NCBI RefSeq assembly: GCF_006547045.1
Contig: NZ_CP041242.1
Span: 1,870,001 to 1,934,000 of the forward strand
Length of the DNA: 64,000 nt
From: Lysobacter alkalisoli
Lineage (GTDB): Bacteria; Pseudomonadota; Gammaproteobacteria; Xanthomonadales; Xanthomonadaceae
Direction of reading: 5' to 3'
Below are positions 19,080 to 31,512 of this stretch, one piece after another. Each line of letters opens with the position of its first letter. Position 1 is the stretch's first letter. The translations under genes were made by a program, and so were the position numbers. The notes under the pieces were generated by a model. The model worked only from the letters and a program-made list of their open reading frames with translations. It was not told the origin of the DNA and did not search any database.

Positions 19080-19679
19080 TCAGGATCGGCCTGCTGCGAA
19101 TGCTCCCATATGCTGCCTGTAATGGCGCAGCTCGGCGATCGAATCGTGTACGTCGCTCAGGGCGGTGTGACGGGCCTGTTTCTGTACGCCAGCCAGAATC
19201 TCCGGTGCCCAGCGCCGGGCCAGTTCCTTGATCGTGCTGACATCGAGGTTGCGATAGTGGAAATGCCGCTCGACCTGCGGCATCAGCCGGTGCAGGAAGC
19301 GACGGTCCTGGCATATCGAATTACCGCACATCGGCGAGGCACCGGCCGATACCCATTCGCGCAGGAACGCCAGGGTCCGGGCCTCGGCTTCGGCCATGTC
19401 GACGGTACTGTCCAGCACCCGCTGCCAGAGCCCGGATCCGCCGTGCTGGCGGCGGTTCCATTCGTCCATGGCCTGAAGGCGGTCGAGCGGATGGTGAATG
19501 GCCAGTTCCGGGCCCACGGCAAGCACTTCGAGACTGGCGTCGGTCACCACGGTCGCGATCTCGAGGATCGAATCGTTGTCGGTGTCCAGCCCGGTCATTT
19601 CAAGGTCGATCCAGATTAGCCGGTCGCCCTTCCCTGATGGGATCGCCCGAGTTGTCGTCGCCCCCGGTGTCATCGCCAT
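19080..19679 (-). CDS. orn: Oligoribonuclease
   Basis: A 199-residue DEDDh 3'-5' exoribonuclease. The three exonuclease motifs are visible: '[12 protein letters not shown]' (residues about 19-30), '[12 protein letters not shown]' near 119 and '[11 protein letters not shown]' near 170. Orn degrades 2-5 nt RNAs and pGpG, the last step of c-di-GMP turnover. An AGGA-like ribosome site precedes ATG 19679; a second Met six bases later is also possible. The first 18 or so residues are less conserved than the core. It is divergent from the DUF2721 gene with 75 bases between. Confidence 0.94.
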   Translation of the reverse strand: MAMTPGATTTRAIPSGKGDRLIWIDLEMTGLDTDNDSILEIATVVTDASLEVLAVGPELAIHHPLDRLQAMDEWNRRQHGGSGLWQRVLDSTVDMAEAEARTLAFLREWVSAGASPMCGNSICQDRRFLHRLMPQVERHFHYRNLDVSTIKELARRWAPEILAGVQKQARHTALSDVHDSIAELRHYRQHMGAFAAGRS

Positions 19680-19754
19680 GAAGTCCTTCCATCCACTCGC
19701 CGTTGTCGGCGCATCGCGGCATGATAGCCGCATCCAACCGCCGGCGGACCGCTA

Positions 19755-20234
19755 ATGCTCAATGACGTCGCTACGCACTACGCCATCCTGACCGCGATGC
19801 TGGCGCCCGCGTTCTTCCTGACCGCGACGGCCTCGCTGCTGATGTCGGCCAACAACCGCCTTGCCCGCGTCATCGACCGCGCCCGGGCGCTGCTGGTCGA
19901 ACTGGAGACCGTGAGCAACGACGACGAGCGTGCACGCATCGAGCAGTTGATCCTGATGCAGCGCCGCCGCAGCAGGATCACCCTGCACGGCAGTCAACTG
20001 CTGTACCTGGCGATCAGCTGCTTTGTAGGTACCAGCCTGACCGTTGCCGCCGATGCTTTCCTCGGCTACCGCTTCGTGTCCGCGCCGACGGTCCTGGCCG
20101 CGCTGGGCGTGGTGATGATGCTGGCGGCCAGCATCCTGCTCGGCTACGAGTCCTCGCTGGCGGTGCGCGTGGTCAACGAGGAGATGGATCATGGCCACAA
20201 GCGCGCGAACGAACGGCGCCTGGTCGGACGCTAG
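19755..20234 (+). CDS. DUF2721 membrane protein
   Basis: A 159-residue inner-membrane protein with a first hydrophobic segment at about residues 8-30 ('AILTAMLAPAFFLTATASLL'), a charged helical region 'NRLARVIDRARALLVELE', and two further membrane segments at about 79-103 and 110-133. This arrangement matches DUF2721. The family has no established biochemical function. The Arg-rich cytosolic loop ('LMQRRRSRITLHGSQLLYLA') is a family hallmark. It is divergent from orn and convergent with tadA. Confidence 0.83.
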   Translation: MLNDVATHYAILTAMLAPAFFLTATASLLMSANNRLARVIDRARALLVELETVSNDDERARIEQLILMQRRRSRITLHGSQLLYLAISCFVGTSLTVAADAFLGYRFVSAPTVLAALGVVMMLAASILLGYESSLAVRVVNEEMDHGHKRANERRLVGR

Positions 20235-20262
20235 CCAGCTTTTTTGCGCCCGGACCGTCAGC

Positions 20263-21154
<892 letters not shown>

Positions 21155-21158
<4 letters not shown>

Positions 21159-22171
21159 TCGCCGCTGCCGTAGCGGAACACAATCAGCCGGTCGGTGCCT
21201 GACTCCGGCGCCCAGGCCTCTCCCTTGCGGCCCAGCATCTGCCGCACGTTGGCGTTCTCGCGGTCGCTGGGGAAGCTCTCGAAACGTCCGCTTTCAGGAT
21301 CGAACCGCAATACCGCGTTGGCACCGAAGTCGGTCACCCAGACCTTGTCGGTCTCGTCGACGTAGACCGAGTAGGCCTTGGGGTCGTCACCGGGCAGCTT
21401 CCACGCCTTCCATTCGCCCGCAGCGGGGTTGTCGGCGGACGGGGTGAAGCGGCTGAGCTGGCCCGAGTTCCATTCGCTGACCCAGATCCTGCCCTGGCTG
21501 TCGGACCAGACCCGCCGTGCGCCCTGCCCTGCAGTGGGCGGCTCGATGACCGTGGCCTCGCCGGTGTCCTGGTCGATGTGGGCGATGTGGCTGCCGGCGA
21601 GCGACGCGTAATAGACCTCGCCTGAGGGCGTGGTCGCGATGCCGTACGGGCCACGCCCTTTCGGCGCTTCCCGGACCGTGACTTCGCCACTGTCGGGGTC
21701 GACGCGGCCGTAGATGCCGTTCTGGCCAGTGAACCAGACCTTGCCGCGACCGTCGAAGGTCAACGTGTTGAGATTGGTGTAGCCGCGCTCTTCCGGCAGC
21801 GGCCAGGTCTTGACCTCGTGGGTTCGCGGATCGACACGGACGATCGCATTGAGGCCGCTGTCGGTGACCCAGGGCGCGCCGTCAGGGCCGACGACCACGC
21901 CATGCGGCGCGGAGCCTTCGCCCAACGGGATGTGCTCCCAGTCGCCGGTCTTCGGATCCAGCTTGCCGAGCGCGCCCTGGCGCTGGGCGGTGTACCAGAC
22001 CGGCCCGTCGGCGGCCGGATCGGCGGCAACATCGTGGGCACGGGCCCCTTTGGACACCTGATATGCCTGCGTGGTGACCTCTCCGGCCACGAGCGATGCC
22101 TGGGCCAACATCAAAGCCACGGCCGCGGCAAACAGTCCGCAGCCAGTGCGTGTGAACTTCCGCCAGTTCAT
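21155..22171 (-). CDS. Periplasmic Vgb-like beta-propeller protein
   Basis: A 338-residue protein with a signal peptide ('TGCGLFAAAVALMLAQASLVAG', residues about 8-30) followed by repeated blades: 'GPVWYTAQRQGALGKLDP', 'GAPWVTDSGLNAIVRVDP', 'GKVWFTGQNGIYGRVDP', 'GEVYYASLAGSHIAHID', 'GRIWVSEWNSGQLSRF', 'DKVWVTDFGANAVLRFDP'. The W-[FV]-T plus R-[FV]-D-P pattern is the virginiamycin B lyase/SMP-30 type propeller. True Vgb is cytosolic and linearises streptogramins; this one is exported and coupled to a cytochrome c, so an antibiotic-lyase role is doubtful. GGAG upstream supports ATG 22171. Confidence 0.85.
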
Positions 22172-22303
22172 CTGCGTCTTCTCCGGATCTTGCGCGCCGG
22201 ATCGGCACAGAAACAGTTTGCCACCTCGCACCTTCAGGCTTCGTGCCATCGGGCACGGACACGCGCGGCGGCGGTTACGCCGCAATCAAGGATGATGCCG
22301 ACA

Positions 22304-23869
<1,566 letters not shown>

Positions 23870-23889
23870 GAGGCTGGAGGTGAGTTGTT

Positions 23890-23963
23890 AGGAGTGAGAA
23901 GTGAGAGGTGGACAAGCGGAACGAGGGCTTTCACTCGTTTCTCACTTCTATTCCCTCACTCCT
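23890..23963. repeat. Interrupted inverted repeat between guaB and guaA
   Basis: AGGAGTGAGAAGTGAG (23890-23905) recurs inverted at 23941-23963, where a 7-base insertion splits AGGAGTGAG from AAGTGAG. The transcript between guaB and guaA could fold into a long bulged stem that spans almost the whole intergenic gap. Confidence 0.65.
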
Positions 23964-23967
23964 GTTT

Positions 23968-25524
<1,557 letters not shown>

Positions 25525-25539
25525 TCAGGTGCTCCAGCC

Positions 25540-26439
25540 CTATCCGGCGGCTTCGGCTGCCTCCAGCGTGTTCTGCATCAACGTGGCGACCGTCATCGGC
25601 CCGACCCCGCCCGGCACCGGGGTGATCCAGCTGGCCCGCCGCGCCGCCTCGTCGAAACCGACGTCGCCGACCAGGCGGCCGTCCTCGAGCCGGTTGATGC
25701 CGACGTCGATGACCACCGCGCCCGGCTTGACCCACTCGCCCGGGACCAGGCCCGGGCGGCCCACCGCCACCACCAGAATGTCGGCGTTGCGGACCGAGGC
25801 TTCCAGTACGTCCGGCGGGGTGAACTTGTGACAGCTGGTCACCGTGCAGCCGGCGATCAGCAACTCCAGCGCCATCGGCCGGCCAACATGGTTGGAGACG
25901 CCCACGATCGTCGCGCTCTGCCCGCGTACCGGACGGTCGGTATAGGCCAGCAACGTGGTGATGCCGCGCGGCGTGCACGGCCGCAGGCCGAACTGGCGCA
26001 GGGCCAGATGGCCGACGTTCTCGGGGTGGAAGCCGTCGACATCCTTGGCTGGACTGATCCGATGGATCAGTGCGGTCGGGTCGCGGCGATCCGGCAGCGG
26101 CAACTGGACCAGGATGCCGTGGACGTCGGGATCGGCATTCAGCTGGTCGATCAGAGCCAGCAGCTGCTCGTCGCTGGCGCCGGCCGGCAGGTCGAAGTCG
26201 ATCGCACGGATGCCGACCTTCTCGGCCGCCCGGCGCTTGTTGCGCACATAGACCGCCGAAGCCGGGTCGTTGCCCACCAGCACCACCGCCAATCCCGGGC
26301 GGGACTTGCCGGCCGCGACCCGCGCGTCCACCTGTGCCTTGAGGGAGTCGAGCAGGTCCTCGGCGATACGCTTGCCATCGAGGATCCTTGCTTTTCCGGT
26401 CTGCTCGGGGGCGGATCGGGCGGCGGCGTGATCGGTCAT
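25540..26439 (-). CDS. folD: Methylenetetrahydrofolate dehydrogenase/cyclohydrolase
   Basis: A 299-residue bifunctional enzyme interconverting 5,10-methylene-, methenyl- and 10-formyl-THF. The catalytic region '[17 protein letters not shown]' holds the conserved Tyr and Lys near residues 64-70, followed by '[13 protein letters not shown]' near 110. The NADP-binding '[19 protein letters not shown]' lies near 176 and the closing signature '[17 protein letters not shown]' near 275. About 18 poorly conserved residues precede the core start '[16 protein letters not shown]', so a slightly later start is possible. It is divergent from the DUF1244 gene. Confidence 0.95.
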   Translation of the reverse strand: MTDHAAARSAPEQTGKARILDGKRIAEDLLDSLKAQVDARVAAGKSRPGLAVVLVGNDPASAVYVRNKRRAAEKVGIRAIDFDLPAGASDEQLLALIDQLNADPDVHGILVQLPLPDRRDPTALIHRISPAKDVDGFHPENVGHLALRQFGLRPCTPRGITTLLAYTDRPVRGQSATIVGVSNHVGRPMALELLIAGCTVTSCHKFTPPDVLEASVRNADILVVAVGRPGLVPGEWVKPGAVVIDVGINRLEDGRLVGDVGFDEAARRASWITPVPGGVGPMTVATLMQNTLEAAEAAG

Positions 26440-26539
26440 GCGGGGTCCGGGAGCTTCATTTAGAGTTGTAGCGGCGCATTATCCCCCATCCGGCCAGAGC
26501 ATCCATCCGCCGCGGCCGGCCGCACAGGATGCCTCCACC

Positions 26540-26848
26540 ATGAACGAGATCGACCACGAAACCCTACACCTCGAAGCCGCTGTGTTCCGCCGCCTGCGCG
26601 ACCACCTGCTGAAAGAACGCCCCGACGTGCAGAACATCGACCTGATGATCCTCGCCGGCTTCTGCCGCAACTGCCTGTCGGATTGGTACCGCGAGGCCGC
26701 CGAGACGCGCGGAATCACGATGACGAAGGACGAGGCCCGCGAGATCGTCTACGGCATGCCGTTCGCCGAATGGAAGGCGGAGCACCAGAAGGACGCCACG
26801 CCCGAGCAGCTGGCCGCGTTCGAGGCCGCACGCAAGGCCCACGGCTGA
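26540..26848 (+). CDS. DUF1244 family protein
   Basis: A 102-residue helical cytosolic protein. The signature 'LMILAGFCRNCLSDWYREAAE' with 'GITMTKDEAREIVYGMPFAEWKAEHQ' is characteristic of the DUF1244 (SMc04008-like) family, small proteins with a CxxC of unclear function. ATG 26540 is immediately upstream of the conserved part. The next gene begins 6 bases after its stop, so the two are probably co-transcribed. Confidence 0.88.
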   Translation: MNEIDHETLHLEAAVFRRLRDHLLKERPDVQNIDLMILAGFCRNCLSDWYREAAETRGITMTKDEAREIVYGMPFAEWKAEHQKDATPEQLAAFEAARKAHG

Positions 26849-26853
26849 GAGCC

Positions 26854-27711
26854 ATGCCCGGTCCGGTGCGTGCATTGCTGACCATCGCCGGCCTGCTCCT
26901 GCTGGCGTGGCTGGGCTTGTGTACGTTGATGTTCATGCGCCAGCGCGACTTCGTGTACTTCCCGGCCGCGACCCGGGTGGAGGCCGGCCAGACCGACTTC
27001 GCTTTCGACAACGAGGGCATCACGCTGCGGGGCTGGGTGGTCAACCCGGGCCAGCCGCGTGCCCTGCTCTACTTCGGCGGCAATGCCGAGGCGATCCAGC
27101 ACAACCGCGAGGCCTTCGCCCGTTGGTTTCCGGACCATACGGTGTACCTGGTGGCGTATCGCGGCTACGGTGCCAGCCAGGGCCAGCCCGGCGAAGTCCC
27201 GCTGTCTTCCGACGCGGTGGCGTTGCACGACCACGTGAGCGGACAGCACAAGGGGATCGACGTGGTCGGGCGCAGCCTCGGCAGCGGCGTCGCCGCTCAC
27301 CTGGCCTCGCAGCGCCCGGTCGGGCGTCTGGCGCTGGTCACGCCGTTCGACAGTCTGGCCGGCGTCGGGCAGCACCACTATCCCTGGTTACCGGTGCGCT
27401 TGCTGGCGCGCGATCGTTACGATTCGGCCACCCGTCTGACGGCTTTCGAGGGACCGGTGCTGGTCATCCAGGCCGGACGCGACCGGGTGATCCCGGCTTC
27501 GAGCACCCGACGCCTGATCGATGCGCTGCCGGCTGCCCGTTCGGAAGTGGTGATGGTGCCCGAGGCCGGCCATAACGATATCGATATGTATCCGTCCTAT
27601 GGCGAGGCGTTGGCGGCATTCATGCGAGGCGGAAGCGATGGCCGGGGTCATGGCGACGGCGGCGATGCATCCGCAGGGCAGCGCGGAACTCCACCGCCGA
27701 CCACGCAGTAG
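26854..27711 (+). CDS. Membrane-anchored alpha/beta hydrolase
   Basis: A 285-residue hydrolase with an N-terminal membrane anchor ('ALLTIAGLLLLAWLGLCTLMF'). The fold includes the oxyanion region 'LLYFGGNAEAIQHN', the nucleophile elbow 'VVGRSLGSGVAAHLA' (Ser near residue 132), the acid in 'VIQAGRDRVIPAS' near 211 and the His in 'VPEAGHNDIDMYP' near 241. Similar proteins are called YfhR/BEM46-like; the substrate is unknown. The gene follows DUF1244 by 5 bases. Its last 64 bases overlap the convergent DUF2272 gene; the extra Gly-rich tail 'GGSDGRGHGDGGDASAGQ' comes from this overlap and is probably not conserved. Confidence 0.87.
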   Translation: MPGPVRALLTIAGLLLLAWLGLCTLMFMRQRDFVYFPAATRVEAGQTDFAFDNEGITLRGWVVNPGQPRALLYFGGNAEAIQHNREAFARWFPDHTVYLVAYRGYGASQGQPGEVPLSSDAVALHDHVSGQHKGIDVVGRSLGSGVAAHLASQRPVGRLALVTPFDSLAGVGQHHYPWLPVRLLARDRYDSATRLTAFEGPVLVIQAGRDRVIPASSTRRLIDALPAARSEVVMVPEAGHNDIDMYPSYGEALAAFMRGGSDGRGHGDGGDASAGQRGTPPPTTQ

Positions 27712-28646
27712 ACGCAGCATTCCTGCGTCTCCTGAAGGGCCGGAGTCGGCGGCTGCGCCAGCATCGACAGCCCCGGCTTGAGCTTGAGCAGGGCCACCCA
27801 GTTCTGGTTGTTGAAACTGCAGGCCTGGGGATTGCCAGGACGACAGCCGGTATTGCGTGCTTGTGGCAGGTTCCAGAAGCGTCCGGCGCGATTGACCGGC
27901 AGCATGCGCAGGGTCACGCCCTGGAGGACATTGCCACCGACCAGGTAGGCGCGGCCGTTGCCGCTGCCGTTGGCATCGACGACGACATCGCAATGCATCG
28001 GCAATGCAGCGCCGGGGTTCGATCCCAGCCAGGCCACCAATCCGGACAGGCCCTCCAGCCCGGCCCGGGTGCGGACCATGCACAACAGATCGCCGTTCGC
28101 GGGCGGAGTGGCAGCCGGGTCGACCAGAGTGAAAGGGCTGCTTTCGGGATTGCGCCAGGCGTCGCGTACGAAATCGACATGGCTCGGCGACGGCCTGAAA
28201 CCAGGCACCCCCGACTGCACCATCACGTAGGAGACGAACGCCGCCGACCATGGCGTGTCGATCAGGAAGCCGCGGCAGTTGGGAGAGGCGTAGCTGTCAT
28301 TGGTGGCGTACTCGCAGGTGCTTGCACCGGGCCGCTGCGCAACCGCGCCCAGCAGGCCGCTGCCGCGCCAGTAGTCGACCACCCTCTTCCAGGCTGGGGT
28401 GACGCCATCGCTGAGGCGGTCGGTCTCCATCTCGGCCACGGTAAAGCTGACCAGGCGCCCATCGATGTCGATGAAGGGCTCGTACCAGAGGCGGCTTTCC
28501 CGGCAGGCCACGGCAGCGATGCGGGAAGGAAGGTCTCTGGCCTGCAGCGGGTCGGCGCCGTCGCAGCCTCCGGCAGTCGCCGTCCCGATCCATGCCAGCG
28601 GTCCGACGATCATTGCCAACAGCCAGACCAGGCCCCGCTCCCTCAT
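27648..28646 (-). CDS. DUF2272 family secreted protein
   Basis: A 332-residue protein with a signal peptide ('LVWLLAMIVGPLAWIGTATA', residues about 6-26). The mature part resembles DUF2272: 'GFLIDTPWSAAFVSYVMVQSGVP', 'PSPSHVDFVRDAWRN', 'GDLLCMVR', 'MHCDVVVDANGSGNGRAYLVGGNV'. The W-S-A-A-F-V-S pattern and later HCDVV recall NlpC/P60-CHAP-like cell-wall hydrolases, but no catalytic triad is proven. Several Cys in the C-terminal tail ('ECCVYCVVGGG') may form disulphides. The 3' end overlaps the convergent hydrolase gene by 64 bases. Confidence 0.8.
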   Translation of the reverse strand: MRERGLVWLLAMIVGPLAWIGTATAGGCDGADPLQARDLPSRIAAVACRESRLWYEPFIDIDGRLVSFTVAEMETDRLSDGVTPAWKRVVDYWRGSGLLGAVAQRPGASTCEYATNDSYASPNCRGFLIDTPWSAAFVSYVMVQSGVPGFRPSPSHVDFVRDAWRNPESSPFTLVDPAATPPANGDLLCMVRTRAGLEGLSGLVAWLGSNPGAALPMHCDVVVDANGSGNGRAYLVGGNVLQGVTLRMLPVNRAGRFWNLPQARNTGCRPGNPQACSFNNQNWVALLKLKPGLSMLAQPPTPALQETQECCVYCVVGGGVPRCPADASPPSP

Positions 28647-28874
28647 GCAACACTCCCGAAGGTCGAATCACGAAGTCCGGATCATCCTTCCAGAACCGAT
28701 GTCGCCGCGCGGTGAGTGCAGACGCTGCGTCCGGTCGGGATCGCGCCAGTTCTGCGGCGGGCTGCGTACCAATGCCCGGTCCGGGACCTTGAAGATACTC
28801 GGACCGATGACATTGCCAGCTCCGGGCCGCGTCAGCTTGCGTAGAATCCTTGCGGAATCGACCGGGAACCCACG

Positions 28875-30278
28875 ATGAGCGAGACACCTGCGATCCTGCC
28901 CGGTCCAGCCCAGGGATCCGGTTCTGCCACACGTGAAATCCCTTTCCGGGAAGCGGTCCGGGTCTGGGCACGCATCGCACTGCTGAGCTTCGGCGGCCCC
29001 GCCGGGCAGATCGCGATGATGCATCGCATCCTCGTCGAGGAGAAACGCTGGCTTGGCGAAAACCGGTTCCTGCATGCGCTCAACTACTGCATGCTGCTGC
29101 CCGGCCCCGAAGCCCAGCAGCTTGCCGTCTACATCGGCTGGCTCATGCACAGGACCCGGGGCGGGCTCGTCGCCGGCACGCTGTTCGTCCTGCCCGGGAT
29201 CATCGCGATCATGGCGCTGAGCTGGATCTACGCAATCTTTGGCAATGCCAGCGTGGTCCAGTCGCTGTTCTTCGGCCTCAAGGCCGCCGTGCTCGCCATC
29301 GTGCTTGAGGCCGTGATCCGGGTCGGCCGGCGGGCATTGAAGAACAGTGTGATGGTGGGGATCGCCGCGATGGCCTTCATCGCGCTGTTCGCCTTCCAGC
29401 TTCCGTTCCCGCTGGTCGTTCTTACCGCCGCGGCGCTGGGTTATGTCGGTGCCCGTGCCGGGCTGGCGGCGTTCCTGGGCGGAAACGGCCACGGCAAGGT
29501 CGGCGACCACCAGGTTGCCGACGTGGACACGGTGCTGGGCGAGAACGTCCCTGCCCATGCACGGCCGCCGCTGGCCTGGTCGCTGAAGATCGGCGGCACG
29601 TTCCTGCTGCTGTGGCTGGTGCCCGTGCTTGGCCTGTTGCTGTGGCTCGGCCCTGGCAACGTGTTCGCCGATATCGCGGTGTTCTTCTCCAAGATGGCGG
29701 TGGTCACCTTCGGCGGTGCCTATGCCGTGCTCGCCTATGTCGCGCAGCAGGCCGTCGAGGGCTATGGCTGGCTGCAGCCGGGCGAAATGCTGGACGGCCT
29801 CGGCATGGCGGAAACCACGCCCGGGCCGCTGATCATGGTCACCCAGTTCGTCGGCTTCATCGGTGCGTTCCGCGCCCCCGGCCCGCTCCATCCGCTTCTG
29901 GCCGGCACGCTCGGTGGTCTGCTGACCACCTGGGTGACCTTCACCCCCTGCTTCCTGTGGATCTTCCTCGGCGCCCCTTTCGTCGAAACGTTGCGCAGCA
30001 ACAAGGCCCTGTCGGCCGCGTTGGCCGCGATCACGGCGGCCGTGGTCGGGGTGATCCTGAACCTGGCGCTCTGGTTCGCCATGCACGTCCTGTTTGGCGA
30101 GGTGCGGGTGATGCAGGGGCTCGGGATGACGATCAACGTGCCGGTACTCGCCACCGCCAGCATCCCTGCCCTCCTCCTTGCATTCGCCGCGATGCTCGCG
30201 GTGTTCCGCTTCAAGGCCGGCATCCTGCCGTTGCTCGCCGCCTGCTCGTTGGCCGGGATTCTTTACGGATTGCTCTGA
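28875..30278 (+). CDS. chrA: Chromate efflux transporter
   Basis: A 467-residue CHR-family transporter with two homologous halves. The N-half signature 'ALLSFGGPAGQIAMMHRILV' and 'LPGPEAQQLAVYIGWLMHRT' is mirrored in the C-half by 'VVTFGGAYAVLAYVAQQAV' and 'ETTPGPLIMVTQFVGFIGAF'. About ten to twelve membrane segments are present. Long-chain ChrA proteins export chromate in exchange for protons. The last 16 bases overlap the convergent moeB gene. It appears monocistronic; no chrB-like regulator is adjacent. Confidence 0.92.
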   Translation: MSETPAILPGPAQGSGSATREIPFREAVRVWARIALLSFGGPAGQIAMMHRILVEEKRWLGENRFLHALNYCMLLPGPEAQQLAVYIGWLMHRTRGGLVAGTLFVLPGIIAIMALSWIYAIFGNASVVQSLFFGLKAAVLAIVLEAVIRVGRRALKNSVMVGIAAMAFIALFAFQLPFPLVVLTAAALGYVGARAGLAAFLGGNGHGKVGDHQVADVDTVLGENVPAHARPPLAWSLKIGGTFLLLWLVPVLGLLLWLGPGNVFADIAVFFSKMAVVTFGGAYAVLAYVAQQAVEGYGWLQPGEMLDGLGMAETTPGPLIMVTQFVGFIGAFRAPGPLHPLLAGTLGGLLTTWVTFTPCFLWIFLGAPFVETLRSNKALSAALAAITAAVVGVILNLALWFAMHVLFGEVRVMQGLGMTINVPVLATASIPALLLAFAAMLAVFRFKAGILPLLAACSLAGILYGLL

Positions 30279-31399
30279 GCGGAGCAGAAGCGGGCGTAGT
30301 CGATGTAGCCCGGAAAATCCCGGCCCGGCGCGCAGACCAAGCAGTCCGGGTCCGGGCCCAGCCGGGTCTCGCGGAAGCGCATCGACAACGCATCGAAGTG
30401 CAGCAGCCTCCCGCGCAACGGCTCTCCCAGGTCGAGGATCAGCTTGATCGCCTCGGTCGCCTGCAGCAGCCCGATCACCCCGGGCAGGACACCGAGCACG
30501 CCGGCCTCGGCGCAGTTGGGCGCGGCCTCGGGTGGTGGCGGTTCGGGGAACAGGCAGCGGTAGCACGGCGCCTCGCCGCGCAGGCGGCCGGCGTCGAACA
30601 CGCTCACCTGGCCCTCGAAGCGATGCACCGCGCCATAGACCAGTGGCTTGCCGAGCTTCACGCAGGCATCGTTGAGCAGGTAGCGTGCGGGGAAGTTGTC
30701 GGCGCCGTCGATGACCACGTCGGCATCGGCGATCAGGCGCTCGACGTTGGCGGCGGTGATGCGCTCCGGGAAGGCCTGGATGTCCACCCTCGGGTTGAGC
30801 GCCGACAGTGCGATGCGTGCCGACTCGACCTTGGCCACGCCGACCCGGTCGTCGGTATGCAGGATCTGTCGTTGCAGGTTGCTGCGGTCGACCACGTCGT
30901 CGTCGGCCAGCACCAGGGTGCCGATGCCGGCCGCGGCCAGGTAGTAGGCGGCCGGCGAGCCGAGCCCACCGGCACCGACCATCGCGATGCGCGCTTCCTG
31001 CAGCCGCTTCTGCCCGACCTCGCCGACCTCGGGCAGGCGCAGATGGCGGGAGTAACGGTCGTAGAAGTCATGGTCGCCTGCGGGGCGCTCGGTCGGCAGA
31101 CCGTCGGCGATCCAGCGCTCGGTGCCGCCCTCGACCGAGGCCACCCGTACGTAGCCGGCCGCGCACAACGCTTCGGCCGCCTTCAGCGAGCGGCCGCCCA
31201 TCTGGCAGATCAGCATCACGGGTACGTCGCGGTCGGGCAGCGCGGCGGCGGGATCGGCCTCGAGTTCATCCTTCGTGATGCCGCGCGCGCCCTCGGCGAA
31301 TCCGGTCGCACGCTCGTGCGCCGCGCGTACGTCGATCAGAACGCCACCGTCGCGTTGGCGGCGCAGGGCTTCGGCCGGGGGAATGCGTTCGATGTCCAT
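30263..31399 (-). CDS. moeB: Molybdopterin-synthase adenylyltransferase with N-terminal rhodanese domain
   Basis: A 378-residue fusion. Residues 1-105 form a rhodanese domain with an intact active-site loop 'LICQMGGRSLKAAEAL' (Cys near 65). Residues about 115-375 are the ThiF/MoeB/HesA adenylating domain: 'FYDRYSRHLRLPEVGEVGQ', nucleotide loop 'MVGAGGLGSPAAYYLAAAG', 'DDDVVDRSNLQRQILH' and zinc CxxC pairs 'CYRC' and 'CLVC'. The protein activates the MoaD/ThiS-like C-terminus and may also supply sulphur. It lies 113 bases after moeA and is probably in a molybdopterin operon mobA-moeA-moeB. The 3' end overlaps chrA by 16 bases. Confidence 0.92.
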   Translation of the reverse strand: MDIERIPPAEALRRQRDGGVLIDVRAAHERATGFAEGARGITKDELEADPAAALPDRDVPVMLICQMGGRSLKAAEALCAAGYVRVASVEGGTERWIADGLPTERPAGDHDFYDRYSRHLRLPEVGEVGQKRLQEARIAMVGAGGLGSPAAYYLAAAGIGTLVLADDDVVDRSNLQRQILHTDDRVGVAKVESARIALSALNPRVDIQAFPERITAANVERLIADADVVIDGADNFPARYLLNDACVKLGKPLVYGAVHRFEGQVSVFDAGRLRGEAPCYRCLFPEPPPPEAAPNCAEAGVLGVLPGVIGLLQATEAIKLILDLGEPLRGRLLHFDALSMRFRETRLGPDPDCLVCAPGRDFPGYIDYARFCSAQSNP

Positions 31400-31512
31400 G
31401 CGGGGATTATCGCGCCAATCGCGTCGCGCCGCCCGGATGCAGGCGCCGCCCACCTATCCGGAAGCCCACAATGCCAAGGCCGCGGGCTTCCCCAACACAC
31501 TTTCCGTCCACG

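Noticed and set aside
28668-30566. 632-codon frame antisense to the chromate transporter
   Set aside because: His/Arg/Gln-rich low-complexity sequence typical of an antisense shadow; the plus strand encodes a clear ChrA.
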